A stretch of 64,000 bases of DNA, taken from Trochalopteron elliotii. Its lineage: Eukaryota > Chordata > Aves > Passeriformes > Leiothrichidae. The notes below the pieces were generated by a model. The model had not been told where the DNA came from, did no database searches, and saw only the letters and a program-made list of their open reading frames with translations. The translations under genes were made by a program, and so were the position numbers. This document shows positions 21,816-34,000 of the stretch, piece by piece (the stretch's first letter is position 1; each line of letters opens with the position of its first letter). The stretch spans positions 3,815,401 to 3,879,400 of the forward strand of contig JANPWX010020199.1 of NCBI GenBank assembly GCA_024734555.1, in the 5' to 3' direction.

Positions 21816-24800
21816 ACCATATATCTTTATCAGAAAACATTAAAATTAAATATACATTCTTGGCCAATTTATTTCAATCTGTTTCTTATTGTTCAGTGTG
21901 ATTTCTATTGGGACTATATTCCAGTTCCCCTCAGTAATTATTGGATTTGTTTTGTCAAATTTTCTTTTTCTCTTATTTCCCTTCAAATTTTATTTTTCCC
22001 TAAGCATACCACAGATTTAGTTATGGATAGTGCCTTCTTAATGGCATTTCACGTTTTATGTCGAGAGCATGAACTCTTCTGTGTTAACTTAAACAGTATG
22101 TCAACATAATTGCTTACTAAATAAAACACAGGCTGTTTTTACATTTAATGCATTTCTAAAACTTGTATTGAATCTTTATTCCTCTTCTTTACAAGGAATT
22201 ATCCCTTTCATCTTCCTGCAGTGTAAGTCACTAGGCTTCAGCTGTACAAAGCCATAGACAGAAAGGAATCCTCTTGTCTGCTTGTCTTGCTGTCCATCTT
22301 GTTAGTTTTATTATTGTTCTTGTAATCATGGTGAGATGTTTACAACCATGTTAGTATGGTGCTTAATTTTCCTCATTGATGATAAAGTAAAAAGGCTGTG
22401 CTTGAAGAAGCTTGGACTAGATGCCAAAGGTAATGGCTTCAGTGAGGTCAAATGGATTCTGCACTTGTGAACATTCATGAAGTACTTTGTATGAAACAAT
22501 ATATTTTCTTCTGTTCCATGCCTGAAATTTCAGTCTAATAATTTATAATTAGTAATAATTTATAACCTGAACTGAGTTGTGAAATTTGTTTGGACACTTT
22601 TTACTAAGTTGCTCTAAATACTCTTCCATGCACTGATAGTACTCCCTTTCACCTGAATACGGTACCATATTTAGATGCACCAAACTTGAATCCTCAAAGG
22701 TTTATTAACTGCATGAAGGATTTATTTTTTCACCTCTCACATACTCATTGATTTCAGATTCTCATTGGCTTGCTTGACTCATTGGGATACAGTAACAACA
22801 TCTGTGATTTTATTCATTAACCATTACATATGTAATTAATCTTAGGTACAAGAAGAGTTCTGCAGCCCTCAGCAAACTATTCAATTGTTTCAAATTAGGC
22901 ATATACATTCATGCTTGCAGGTTTGGGACTACAAGTTGTAGTACTGCAAAGACTTAAGCATTTGTTCAAGTTTACTAATTTTGGATGTTGTGCCAATGTC
23001 ACAATTATTTTCATCATGTCAAATGCTGGCCCACTAAGACTTTGCCTAACTGTTTGATGTGATGGTGTCTTCTTAAATGATTTTAAATCCTTTGAATTTT
23101 ACACTGTCTCATGGGTGCAAGTTATTTAAATAATCCAATTTAAATGATCACAATTCAGAATGTTTTCTAGACTGTATTATTACAAAATGAAAGCTAGTCT
23201 GAAGTGGGAAAAAATAGTTGGTGGGTGGTTCCTTCTTCTTACATCAAATTTTACAAATTAGATATTTTCAGAAAAAAAAGAAGTGGAGGAAGTTGACAAG
23301 CATACCTGAATTAGCTTCATTACATTTAGATCTGCTGAAATTTTATTTTAGTGCTAACTCCTTGCTCTGTAAGATTAGCAAATTGATGTCTTCTTTAAAT
23401 TTTCTGGCTTGTTATTTTTAGTAGTCTTCCAATGGATTACGGTCAATGTCAATGTCAAGGAACCTTTTAGCCCAAATAATTCTTAAAACAATCTAAAAGT
23501 ATTACATATTATGAAGCTGGGAATTTACAAATCCTTATTACTGGATAGTCTTCAGGGTGACTTACTCTTAACCATTAAGCCTTGAACCACAATCTCAGCA
23601 GAATGTGGTGTTTTTAATAGAATTGGTTCCTGTGAGCAAGTTTTATTGTGGCATCATGGAATACCATGCATTCTTTTGCTTGTGATTTATTCTCTCTAGA
23701 TACAAAATGGTAAAAGAGATGTGTTAGTCTATTTTTATTCAAAGTACAGAAATAGCTCTGTTACAGTTCAGGGATTGAATAACCAGTATTAATATACTAT
23801 TAGTTCTTAGTCATGCTATACCTGATGCTCACAGTGAGAATGTTGATCAATTACTGGGAAAGATATAGAGCACATTTTACAGATCATTGCTAAATATTAC
23901 ATTCTTCTCTTTGTGTTCCCGAAAACACTGCTGAAAATCAAAAGTGTAAAACTACTACATTCAATTATAGATAATGTGTTTCAGTGCTGTTTGCAACCTT
24001 GTTCTAGAAGAAAACTCACACTGAGATGGCTGAAATTATCCTATAAGAATTACAATACTTTGTATTATTTTTCCTTCTTGTTTGGATACTTAGGTCACTT
24101 TTCTGGGATTTATGTCCTACATATGTATGAATTTACATAAATAAGAAAAAAGTGTGTCAGAATGCAAAATTTATCTCAAACTTGAGGGATAATGTTATGC
24201 GATTACCTGTTTTTCAGCATGCAGCTAGAAACTGGCTGTTAGGCAGTACAGAAAGGAGAAAAAGACAGCTTATCTTGCTTGTCTGGCATTTACCAGTCTG
24301 TGGCTGATAACCCAGGCTGACTCTGACCTTGGCAGCATTGAATGAGTAATCTTTATGAGAGGATGAATTTTAAGAATTTCTCTAATATATTAGACAAAAA
24401 AATCCATTCCTTTAACAAACGAATAGATTTTCTTCTTTTGTCTTCATATCTTGAACAAATATATTTGCACTAGCATCTGCCCAGGACTTTAAATTCTCCG
24501 TTTCTCATTCGATCTCAGTCCTCATTGTAGTAAGCTGGAACTTAATGAAGTGCTTAACTGAAGGTTACTTCTGAAGTCTTTCTCTGTCATTAATTTTGAC
24601 ATGGTCAGATTGTGTTGCTTAGTGATCTAAAGCTGGAATGTTGCATTAGAATTAACAACATCGCATCAGGGACATATTTTTAGTCTATTTAAGATGAACT
24701 AAAATGATAAGCTTTTCCCCTTATCAAAAGAAATGCGCTGCTACAAACAGCGAAGGTAGGACAAAAGAAGAGGTGCCATAAGTATTGTCATGATTTCAGA

Positions 24801-25656
24801 TACTAAGATAGTAGACACCAGAAAAGTCAGATGATTGAATAAATCAGAACTGATCAGAACTGACTGATTGATTTGTTAAAGTTCTATGTGTATGGTTCTA
24901 ATGGAAGCTTCATCTCTTCAGGACATTGCATATAATGTTTGTTTAAATTCCAGTTTTACTTAAAATATACGTAAAAGTTAGAACATTATTACACATTTTC
25001 AAAGTGTTTTCCCTTTCCTTTCATTTTATGTAACTAATGAATTTATCTTTTAGAGACCACAAAAGGGAAATAAGATATACGTGCATGGAGGCAAAAAGTC
25101 AGAACAGAGACTTTAAGCTGTAATACGATCAAAGTATCACCCTGCTTCATAATCTCAGGTCAAGCAGCAAGAGATTAAAAATGAACTCCAGTTGTAGAAG
25201 GTATTTTTCTGGAGGGCTGTACAAATCTTTAAAAATCTTAGACTTACTGAAGACAGCACAAGCAAAATGTTATGCTACAGTATTATTAGATTTTCAGTTA
25301 CAGAGACTACACAGTCACTCCTAAAATGCAAACTAAGAGTTTTTTCATTATTTTCTAGCTGACAGAAGACAAAAAGGACATAGAAGTAAATCATTTATTA
25401 CAAATAATTATTTCATGAACAAGGAAGAATTAAAAGTCACTGCACACTCCAACAGGTGCACAGCGCTGTTGAGATGAGCTACTATTTCTATGCCATGCAC
25501 ATATTTACCCTTCACACATCTTGCTTTCATAATGTGCATGGCATGTAATCCTATATACAGCTACAAACCCCACAGCCATGACACTGGACCTGCTTTCTGC
25601 AGTAAAATGTAAGAAGTCTAGCAGTAGTCAAAACCAATGTGACATTTTATGTTGAT

Positions 25657-25681
25657 ATCCATTGTTAATTTAACAATGGAT
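25657..25681. repeat. Perfect palindrome, 12-bp arms, with paired SOX-type motifs
   Basis: ATCCATTGTTAA and its exact reverse complement flank one central T. Each arm contains AACAATGG (on opposite strands), a strong SOX-family motif. The two motifs point away from each other with a 5-bp gap, whereas SOXE dimer sites as usually described face each other. It could be a protein-binding palindrome or a chance structure in AT-rich DNA. Confidence 0.7.
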
Positions 25682-26410
25682 TCAAGTTTATAATACTTAC
25701 GAAAAATCAATCTCACAACAGATATTGACCAAAATACATGTAATTCCTTACTAATGATCTTAATGTACTGTGTATGTTGTACCATATTTTTCACAACTTA
25801 CTTTTCTTTTAGTGAGACCAGGCTCAAAATATGCCCTGTTCTATGTAATTTTAGGTCTTACTGTATTCCAAAATGATTTTTACCCTGTCAAGTAGAAAGC
25901 TTCACACATTGGATTTGAAAGATGTCCAAAATTTGAGGAGAAAACTACATAAAAATATAAGCAAATATATCACTACATTCTCATACAGATTTGACAGCAA
26001 ACCGGAATCCAAAATGTAATGATGAATTATTCTGTGTGAGTGAATTCTGCCACCTGTACCTTGGAAAATGGAAGACTAATTTGATTAATTACGGGCTATA
26101 AATTTCAGGCATAAGAAGTACAGCCAGTCTCAAGTATCAAACAATCTAAACAATCTACTCCAAGTCAGTGTTGGTATTTGACAAAACTGGACAGAGATTC
26201 AGCCTTGGAAAGACAATTCTAGATTTATTCAGACAATGCTCAAGAATGTGGTATTGTCATTCCTTTAGGTTTAATCCACCATTTTCTTTCATGGCATTGT
26301 TATAGTTATGCATAGGCTGGTATTTCCAAAAACTCCATGCTGTAATCAGTTTTATCAGAATGTAGGTATTAATTTCATTTTCAGAGGGAGATGGATGCAA
26401 AAAGTTCACG

Positions 26411-26430
26411 TCTTCATTAATCTTCATTAA
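26411..26430. repeat. 10-bp tandem duplication
   Basis: TCTTCATTAA occurs twice back to back without mismatch, a recent small duplication. Confidence 0.85.
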
Positions 26431-27040
26431 TTTGAAAGTAAGTTCTTATAAGCATCTCTTTGTCTGTGTTACTTTTCTACAAAAGTAGAAGAGAAAGGCT
26501 TTGCTCACTTCGGGTAAATTCAAATTGCTGTTAATATAAAAGGCCTCTAATTGTATATGAATAGGCCTCTACACAACATATTGAAAGCAAAATATGAGCA
26601 AGGAACCCCATTAGTTCACCTGACTTTGACAGCAGAGCCATAGAGAAGAGTTAACACTTCAAACAGGACAAAATATTATGGAATCTATCTAAACCAAAAA
26701 GCAAGGAGTGCCTTCTTCAGCTGCATTACAATTTGTATGGCAGAACAATGATCCAGAATGAAATTTGGCCAGGGTGTTAGACATATGAAAATCATTGTAG
26801 AATTAATATAGTATCTTTACCATTCCCAGTGATCAGGATTTTGGTTGTAATTCATTAGTAACACGTTCTTTTCTGTTAGCATAATGCCTTCAAAACATCA
26901 TTGGTTGAAATGTCTTTATTACCTGTACAGGTTTGGAGTCTTGTGACTGGAGACCCATTATTTAACCTGTTATTCTTCATGCTATTGGAATTTATAGGAA
27001 GATACTGTCCCTGTTCTAAAGAATTTGCAATACATAAATC

Positions 27041-27060
27041 TGACCCTGATTGACCCTGAT
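27041..27060. repeat. 10-bp tandem duplication
   Basis: TGACCCTGAT occurs twice back to back without mismatch. It is of the same size class as the duplication about 600 bases upstream. Confidence 0.85.
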
Positions 27061-27910
27061 TAGTTTGTGAGAATCAACAGGATCACAGCACATGCTGGCA
27101 TGACTGTAGCAACTTGAGAAAATGTCTTTTTCATTAATTGGGGTGACCATACACCGCACAGTTTAAGAGTATTTGACACCTCTTTGATTGAGGTTGACAA
27201 GTCTTAAAAAGATGGACTTCCAATCTCACCCTCTTACATGGCAGCAGAGCATGGCTCTGACTTAGAGTTTAGGAGACAAGCAATTACCACTCTCCTCTAT
27301 GCATATCTATCTCCATGCAGAATGTGCTTTGCTGTGGGAAGCCACAAAGCCTGTTTAATTTTGAAAGTATTCTCACAGTCTGTTCCAGGTAGAGTCAGAC
27401 TCTCTGTTCTTGCTGCTTTTCTGCTTTTTTATCAGATAAGCCAGGCTGAGCAGAGTGAGCTGTGCTTTTAAAACTTTGTTGTTTATATCCCTCAAAAACC
27501 AGCCTACCATGGACATGACACTGTACATCATGATCAGTGTATTTTTGAGTGATGAAGGGAAACTGGTGATGCAGTGGCTTAACCAAATTTGCAAAAGAAT
27601 GCACATTGTCATATTTCCATGCTTTTTAGCAGACAAGTACAGTAAAAATGACAACTACAGCCTGTACACAGCTGAATTCATACCACAAATTCTTGCATAT
27701 GTTTTGTCAGTGGTTATTTCTACAGAATCGTGCAGCAGTAGGATTTCCAGAAACAACCTAATGTAGATTTGCTGCAAGCTCTATTTATCCATGTAAGAGG
27801 TTTCAGCAGGAGCTACAGACTTACTAATGCACGGCTCCCATCTGAAGAAACTTCTCTGTGAACTGGAACAAATTATCTGGGAATCTAGCATCAAAGGCTA
27901 ACAGGCAGTA

Positions 27911-28056
27911 AACAAACAAACAAAAAAAACCCCAACAAAACAAAACAAAAAACAACAAAAACAAAAATAAAAACAAAAACAAAAGCAAAAACAAACAAAA
28001 AAAACCCCCAAAAAACAACAAAAAAACCCCACAAAACAGAACAAAAAAAAAAAAAT
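27911..28056. repeat. (AAAAC)n A-rich low-complexity tract
   Basis: About 145 bases of almost only A and C (AAAC, AAAAC, AAAACCCC units) end in an A13 run. Reverse-strand frames here encode Phe/Leu/Cys-rich strings that are pure repeat translation. It is the longest low-complexity tract in the window. No retrotransposon body was recognised upstream, so it is not clearly a poly(A) tail. Confidence 0.85.
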
Positions 28057-29889
28057 TACTAAAGTAAAGACTTCAACCTGAAAAAACAGCCCCAAAACCA
28101 CACTAAACTTATAACCCAGCAAGAGATTTGCTTCCATCTATTAGAGCCAAGAAAAAATTGGCAACTGAGCAAAAGGTTTTCTAACATGGGAAATAAATGA
28201 GCTAGTTCTTGTCCTAGGGTGCCAGTGTTGAAAAGTAAATCCTTGAGCCGATATGGGAAAATGTTGAATGATTAAAATTATATGATAGTATCCAAAGTAT
28301 CCCAGTAATTTTATCCCAAATTTCTCAGTAATTTAGGATTTTTGACAGCAAAAACTGTAATTGTTAAAGGTCCCAATTTGTTCTTGAACACATTCAAAGT
28401 ATTTTAGAGTTGTTTCATGCAAAATCACAGAATAGAGCCTTTGATTCTTCAATATTCATCTCTAGGTAACAGGAGTAGAGCCTTTGTATTAACATGGCAT
28501 GTGGAATGATGATGAAGAATATTTCTATTTGAATGTTTTGTGCTTAATCTTTGTGATGCGTCATTACTGTATAACACTGTTGTAATCGGAGAGGATTTAG
28601 AGCCTTCCACACCATGGCAACTCATCTCTCCTCTCCAGAGCCAGCCAGTGGACTTATTGGAGATACTGAGAAGCAGCAGCATATATTTCTTTTATTTAAA
28701 TGGGAAAATGGCTTAGAGATGGGTGCATTAAGGCCATTTGGAGTAGGCAGCTTTGATATTAAAGTGGCCTTGGACATTTACTACAGTGTTTCTCAACCTT
28801 TTTTCCAGTCTCAGCTTGTAAAAATCAATAGAAAGATTCCAACAGAATTTCATATGCACAGAAGCCATTGGGAAGTGGGATATTATTTTCATAAACTCTG
28901 TTTGCAACTATTCTGAATTTTGAAATAATTGTGAAAGCATCTTGAGTTAGTTTATGGCATGTTTTTGACATTTCCATTTAGTAGAAGCCATTACTGACTC
29001 AGGTAGTTTTCACTTTTGCAACACAACATTGGTAGATAATGGGAAGAATGTACTTACAGTATTTCATCATGCATGACTTGTTAAATCTGATGTAAAAAAG
29101 AGAATGCTGGAGATTTCTTACCTGGATATAAATAAACCACAATTTGATACATTTCCTTGGAAAATATGCTGTTTAATAGCAGTGCACTGATACTTACTGG
29201 TCATTTATGTATGACCTAGTTGTAAAATTATCTTCCTATTACCTACAAAGAGAGGAAATTTAAGTTTACAACCTAGGAAATCCCTCTGACACAATTAAGG
29301 ACTTGTTTCAATTATTCTGCTCTTACTGTTAGCAGAATATTTTAAAGCCAGATTTATTATCAGGAAGACATACTAACCTTGAATCTGTCTTATCCAAAAT
29401 GTGGTTTTACAGTAAAAAAGTATAAGAAAAAATATACAGTTCTCATCTGACTCTTGTTTATTGTATCATTTGTAAAGTACTGCTTGTTTTGCACCTCAAA
29501 TATTATTACTCACCTCCAACTCTCTCTAGGCCAAAAGTGAATTTTCTGTTACAGACATAACAATTTACTAGATATGGAATGTATTTTGTCGAGTCTTTTT
29601 TTCTGTTCATTGCAAAATTGAAATTAATCTCTTCTGCTTGAGGCTGCGTAGTATACTGTCATTAGTTGGGGACAGTAAAAGTCATGAATTTTCAGTAGTA
29701 GAGAAGCCTTGGGATTTTCAGCTGTTTCTGAGATCTTAATCAAAAATGTTACTGATTGCTTGGGAATCAATGAACACACTCCTGAGGAAAAAAAAAATGG
29801 CAGCATAACCGTAATATTATTCACAATGTTTTTGTTTTTTTTTAATGGGACCATAATTCATAATGATTATTTTTTTATAATTTTTTTTA

Positions 29890-29912
29890 CCTCACTATGT
29901 AACATAGTGAGG
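29890..29912. repeat. Perfect hairpin palindrome, 10-bp stem, TAA loop
   Basis: CCTCACTATG and its exact reverse complement CATAGTGAGG flank a 3-base spacer. The arms have four G/C pairs plus a mixed core, unlike the AT-only palindromes common in this DNA. It follows a long T-run at 29869-29888. It could fold as a tight hairpin in pre-mRNA; no function is known. Confidence 0.8.
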
Positions 29913-30718
29913 AATGTCAATATTATCCATTTTTGCTCTATGTAAATGGCTCAGAAATATCAGTGCTTTTGATCTATTTGAGACAGTTTTGCTCACACGA
30001 GTAGCTTTTAAAACTTAGGTTTTCCTTTTGACTTCTCAGCAAGTTTTAACATATGCAAAATCTTTGCCAATTCAGGGGTTGTGAATCCATGGCTTTGTAG
30101 TCACTAGACACTTCAGTAACAACAGAATAAATTCTGGTTTAAGAGAATTAACTTTGTGCTGATAACAGAAACTCCAGCTGGTAAGATAGACAGAAACAGC
30201 ATTTCTCAATCTTTGAAGAACTTTAAAGGTGAGAAAGGGACCTTAAAAACCATTGCATTTCACTTTACTTCTGCTATTACCATTACATTATTCTTTGTTA
30301 GCACCAACTAAAATTTGTCCATTTTTAACCATGTATGACTGAATCGGAGTTAAGCATTTTTAAAAATACATTGACTAATGTCCAGTCAGACTACTGAGTT
30401 TCAAAACCTTGGGGGTTGGATCTTTTTCAAACAGAAAAGAGGAAGTACTTCCTTTTACAACACCATGTCAAAACAAGGACACACTCTCATATATGCTCAC
30501 ATACAAAAAAGGTACTATTCAAGTCACTTCAGAGTTTACTTGTAGCCACATGGGATCCTAAATAATAGCAGGAAGAAAAATGCTTTGGAAAAAAACAGCA
30601 GCTTATTTATGCAGTGTTTCAAGAATTAAAATATTGCTGTGCAAAATACAAGGATAGTTATTCAGATTAGGTATCACAGTCAGTGTTCTGTCTTAATAAA
30701 GCAACAGGTTTTACTTTC

Positions 30719-30736
30719 CATGCATATATATGCATG
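30719..30736. repeat. 18-bp perfect palindrome with ATGCAT ends
   Basis: CATGCATATATATGCATG is its own reverse complement. ATGCAT half-sites recall POU-dimer palindromes (MORE elements) but with wider spacing. Part of it is a simple TA run, so chance is a real alternative. Confidence 0.7.
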
Positions 30737-31070
30737 AACTATTTTAAATCCTTCTCTTTATAAAAATTATGGTTGCTGACAGCATTCAGATTTCATTTTC
30801 AGCAGTGTAAATATGAAATAACAGGATTGGCTAGGGTGAAGTTTCACTCAGGACCATGCATTTGAATAGCCAGGATCACAGTGCTGGCCCTAGGGCTACA
30901 ATGCACATCTCTACAATGCATTTTTGGTAGCAATAAGGAGATGCTGTGTTTTCAGAGGACTATATTGACAGCAAAGTGCATCAATCAAGACCACCTCACT
31001 CACAGTGAAAGTCTGCATTTTAAAACAGCACTAAAACAAAATAGTCATTGTGTTTTGACAAGGGTCTTAA

Positions 31071-31080
31071 CTATTTATAG
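31071..31080. promoter_or_regulatory. MEF2 consensus match CTATTTATAG
   Basis: A perfect YTA(W)4TAR match inside the 5' intron. About four strict matches are expected by chance in this window, so the call is weak without conservation. Confidence 0.2.
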
Positions 31081-34000
31081 CAGAATAGCAGAACTGCAAC
31101 TAGCGCTGGATCTCTCAAAACTCTAACTCCAAACCTGGAAGACTATTACTAAGGACTTTTTCATTGTAGTTTTTTTAAAATACAGTCTCCATTGTCAATG
31201 TAAACATTCAGAAACCCAGGCTAATACTTCTTTTTAAAATGCAGACTTGATTTATGACAGCTGCATTGGATTGTTAATCATATATTATCTTTATGGGAGC
31301 TTTTTTCTAACATATGTTAATTGGCTGTTTTCTGTGACAAATTATGAGCTCTTACTTTGATGAGGTTCAATTGCAATCATGTTGGAGTTGAGTATGTAGA
31401 GTTTCCAGCCCCCACTGGCTCCTTAAACCACTACAAACATCTGCACGTCATTGCAGTGCTGAGTAATGCCAGGATTTGGGTTGAGCTGATCTCTGTACTG
31501 AGTTTTTTCCACAGGATATTTTCAGCTCTTTGCACTAAATCTGTTACAGGGTTTGCTGGTTTGAGCAAAAGAGCTAAAATTAATATCTTGTATGGGTTTA
31601 TTAGTGAGAAAAGGTTAACAATATATGAAATATTTTTTAATATTCAGAATTTTCAATGCCTTTTTAGAAATTCTCTCTCAGCTTTATTGCACTCAAGTTT
31701 ACTGGTGTCATATAGCATTTCCAGAAGCAAAAATGCTGCCTGCTTTTTGAAGCTGTGATTTTTTAATTCCTAAATGTAATATTTGCAAGTTTAAAAAAAA
31801 AAAACAAAAAGAATTTTACTTGAGAAGTGGTTGGCTTCACTTCAATTTAAAAATTTTTACCACCCCCAAAAAAGTGTATTTCCGAGCTCAACAGGAAACA
31901 TATCTAATTGTGTTTTACATTATCTTCCTGTTGGTGAAGCAAATTTTGCACTGAAAGTTAGTGTCTTTCTATCTTTTTTATATTAAGGAAAATCACCCTT
32001 ACATATGTTCAGTACATAAATTAAGGAAATTCAGAAAAAAGAACTACAATGGAAGTTGCTGCATTTTTTATTTGGTACTTAATCTTTTGATGATACTTGG
32101 ACATCTTACTGTATTTTATACAGTGATTCATTGGAAATACTGAGACAAAAAATCTGTGCTGTTGTTTAATGCTTTTACTCAAAGCTGTACATTACGAATC
32201 TAATATAAAATCTTATATATTTTAAAAGCAAGACAGCAGCCCGGTCATAAAACTGTGTCAAACAGTATCAATTACATTGCAATTAATTTAGCAGAACACT
32301 ACACAGCTCAGCTTTGACCTAAACCAAATGGCATTAGATAAATCTGTCCCATTTGTTCTTCAGAGAGAAGACGGGGGTTAAATTTCCAAGCAGGTGTTAA
32401 AGTTTAGAACAAGAGCCAGATGTGTACAGAAGCTACTTCAGTCTCATGAGGGTGGTTTTAATTCAGCTATTTCCCTGGAGTACCGCACAATCAATGAGTT
32501 CCAAATCCTGGGGCTACCTGCCTTTATGTGAAATCATGGGAATATTTCTTCACAGATTATCACTGAACATGTGTGGAAAAAATTAGATCAGAAATTAAAG
32601 GCAAAAAAGGTTAATCTCAGAATTTACATGAACATCATATTTCTTTGAATTTCTTCAGTGGAGAGGTGACAACTAAGTGGAAATGCTTACAGAAGAGATG
32701 TATAAGGAGAATTGTAAGCAGTGCAAAACTCAGACCATGGATATTTAATATGTTTCTCTAGTCACCGATTGTTGTCAGCAGTATTTTACAAATGAGCATA
32801 TGTAGGTCATACACAGCACAGTGAAGATCATTAAAAATAAGTGAATTGAATTAGAGAGAGGTTTCAAAATTATGATTTTGAATGTGTTGTCCCTACTTCA
32901 GAATGTCAGTGAATGTAAAGTGATGCATGGTATCTTGAAATAGTCTACAAATGACATTCAGTTCTACTTGCTAACATGAGCTTAGTTGGCTTTAAGAAAA
33001 TAAAGCAAGGTAAAGGGAGATATATGTGTGAAAGACAGGGTTTGGCACTTTATTGGATTTTGAGGCCTGTGAGCCATGTGTCTTAATTGGGGCCAGTTGG
33101 GATCATTTAATAATTGCTGTCAGAAGATCAAATTTAATTCTCTTTATAAAAAGACCACAGTGGGATAGAGTTAAACAAATTGTCATCTGAGATTTCAAAT
33201 GAACTAAGCTTTAATTAGGTTGATTAGGATGCTGTAAGAGAGAGAAGGAAACAGGAAATTGATGTATCTGCTGGGTACCATGATGGACCTTATATGACAG
33301 TACCGTCAAATATCTTTATTTGAAGAAGATATGCATTAGCATAAAGGATGATAGAGCTACAACAACATGCATATATAAATGTGTTAGATATGCAAGGTAA
33401 CTATAACTTCCTGAATTTAGTTGTTTTAAATATGGATATTAATATTTTTATGATCGCAATCTTGGCCCTTAACATTGCTTTTATACATTTTTAAATATTC
33501 TATATTATCTTCTTTATTTGTTTACGTACTCATTGATTATGCCAGACAAGAAGTATAGCCCTCAGAATTTCTCTATTGCATAATAAATATTCACTGTACT
33601 TAGTTCTCAGAACATTTGCATGAGCAAATCCACTGGTTCCTTATCCCAGATTTCCAACAGAGAAACTGAGTAAAAAATGAAAGTGACATGAAATATTTTT
33701 GACAAAAAAGGGGGCAGATCTTGGACATATTTGTATCCCAACCTTGAATCCAATTCTTTGAATTATGCTGCCTGCTACTTTTGTCACAGCTGCCTGTTTC
33801 TGAGGATATATTTTATCAGAAATTATCTTATATATCAATAGAGCTTAAAAAGTGCCATTTCTGAGAAAATGTGATGTACATTCACAGCCACAATAAGATT
33901 TAGCTAATGTATCTTTGTATTGATTAGGTTTTTGCTTTTTCAGCATGGTTTTAGGATAATTGTAAGATGAGCAATACTGGCAGTGATCCTGTTAGAAAGA

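Noticed and set aside
22395..22450. Possible CR1 fragment (CTTGGACTAGATG)
   Set aside because: Only about 13 bases fit the CR1 consensus, and the expected TTCCAACC and terminal ATTCTG repeats are missing.
27824..28137. Minus-strand Phe/Leu/Cys-rich frames resembling membrane proteins
   Set aside because: They are reverse-strand readings of the A/C-rich low-complexity tract.
28420..28460. Possible CR1 tail (AATCACAGAAT)
   Set aside because: The short match is not followed by GGTTTGGGTTGG, and the flanks do not resemble CR1.
31360..31758. 132-codon open frame (ATG) in the 5' intron
   Set aside because: No recognisable domain, promoter or splice context, and of a length expected by chance in a few places across the window. 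It could be a conserved noncoding element, but the sequence alone does not show it.
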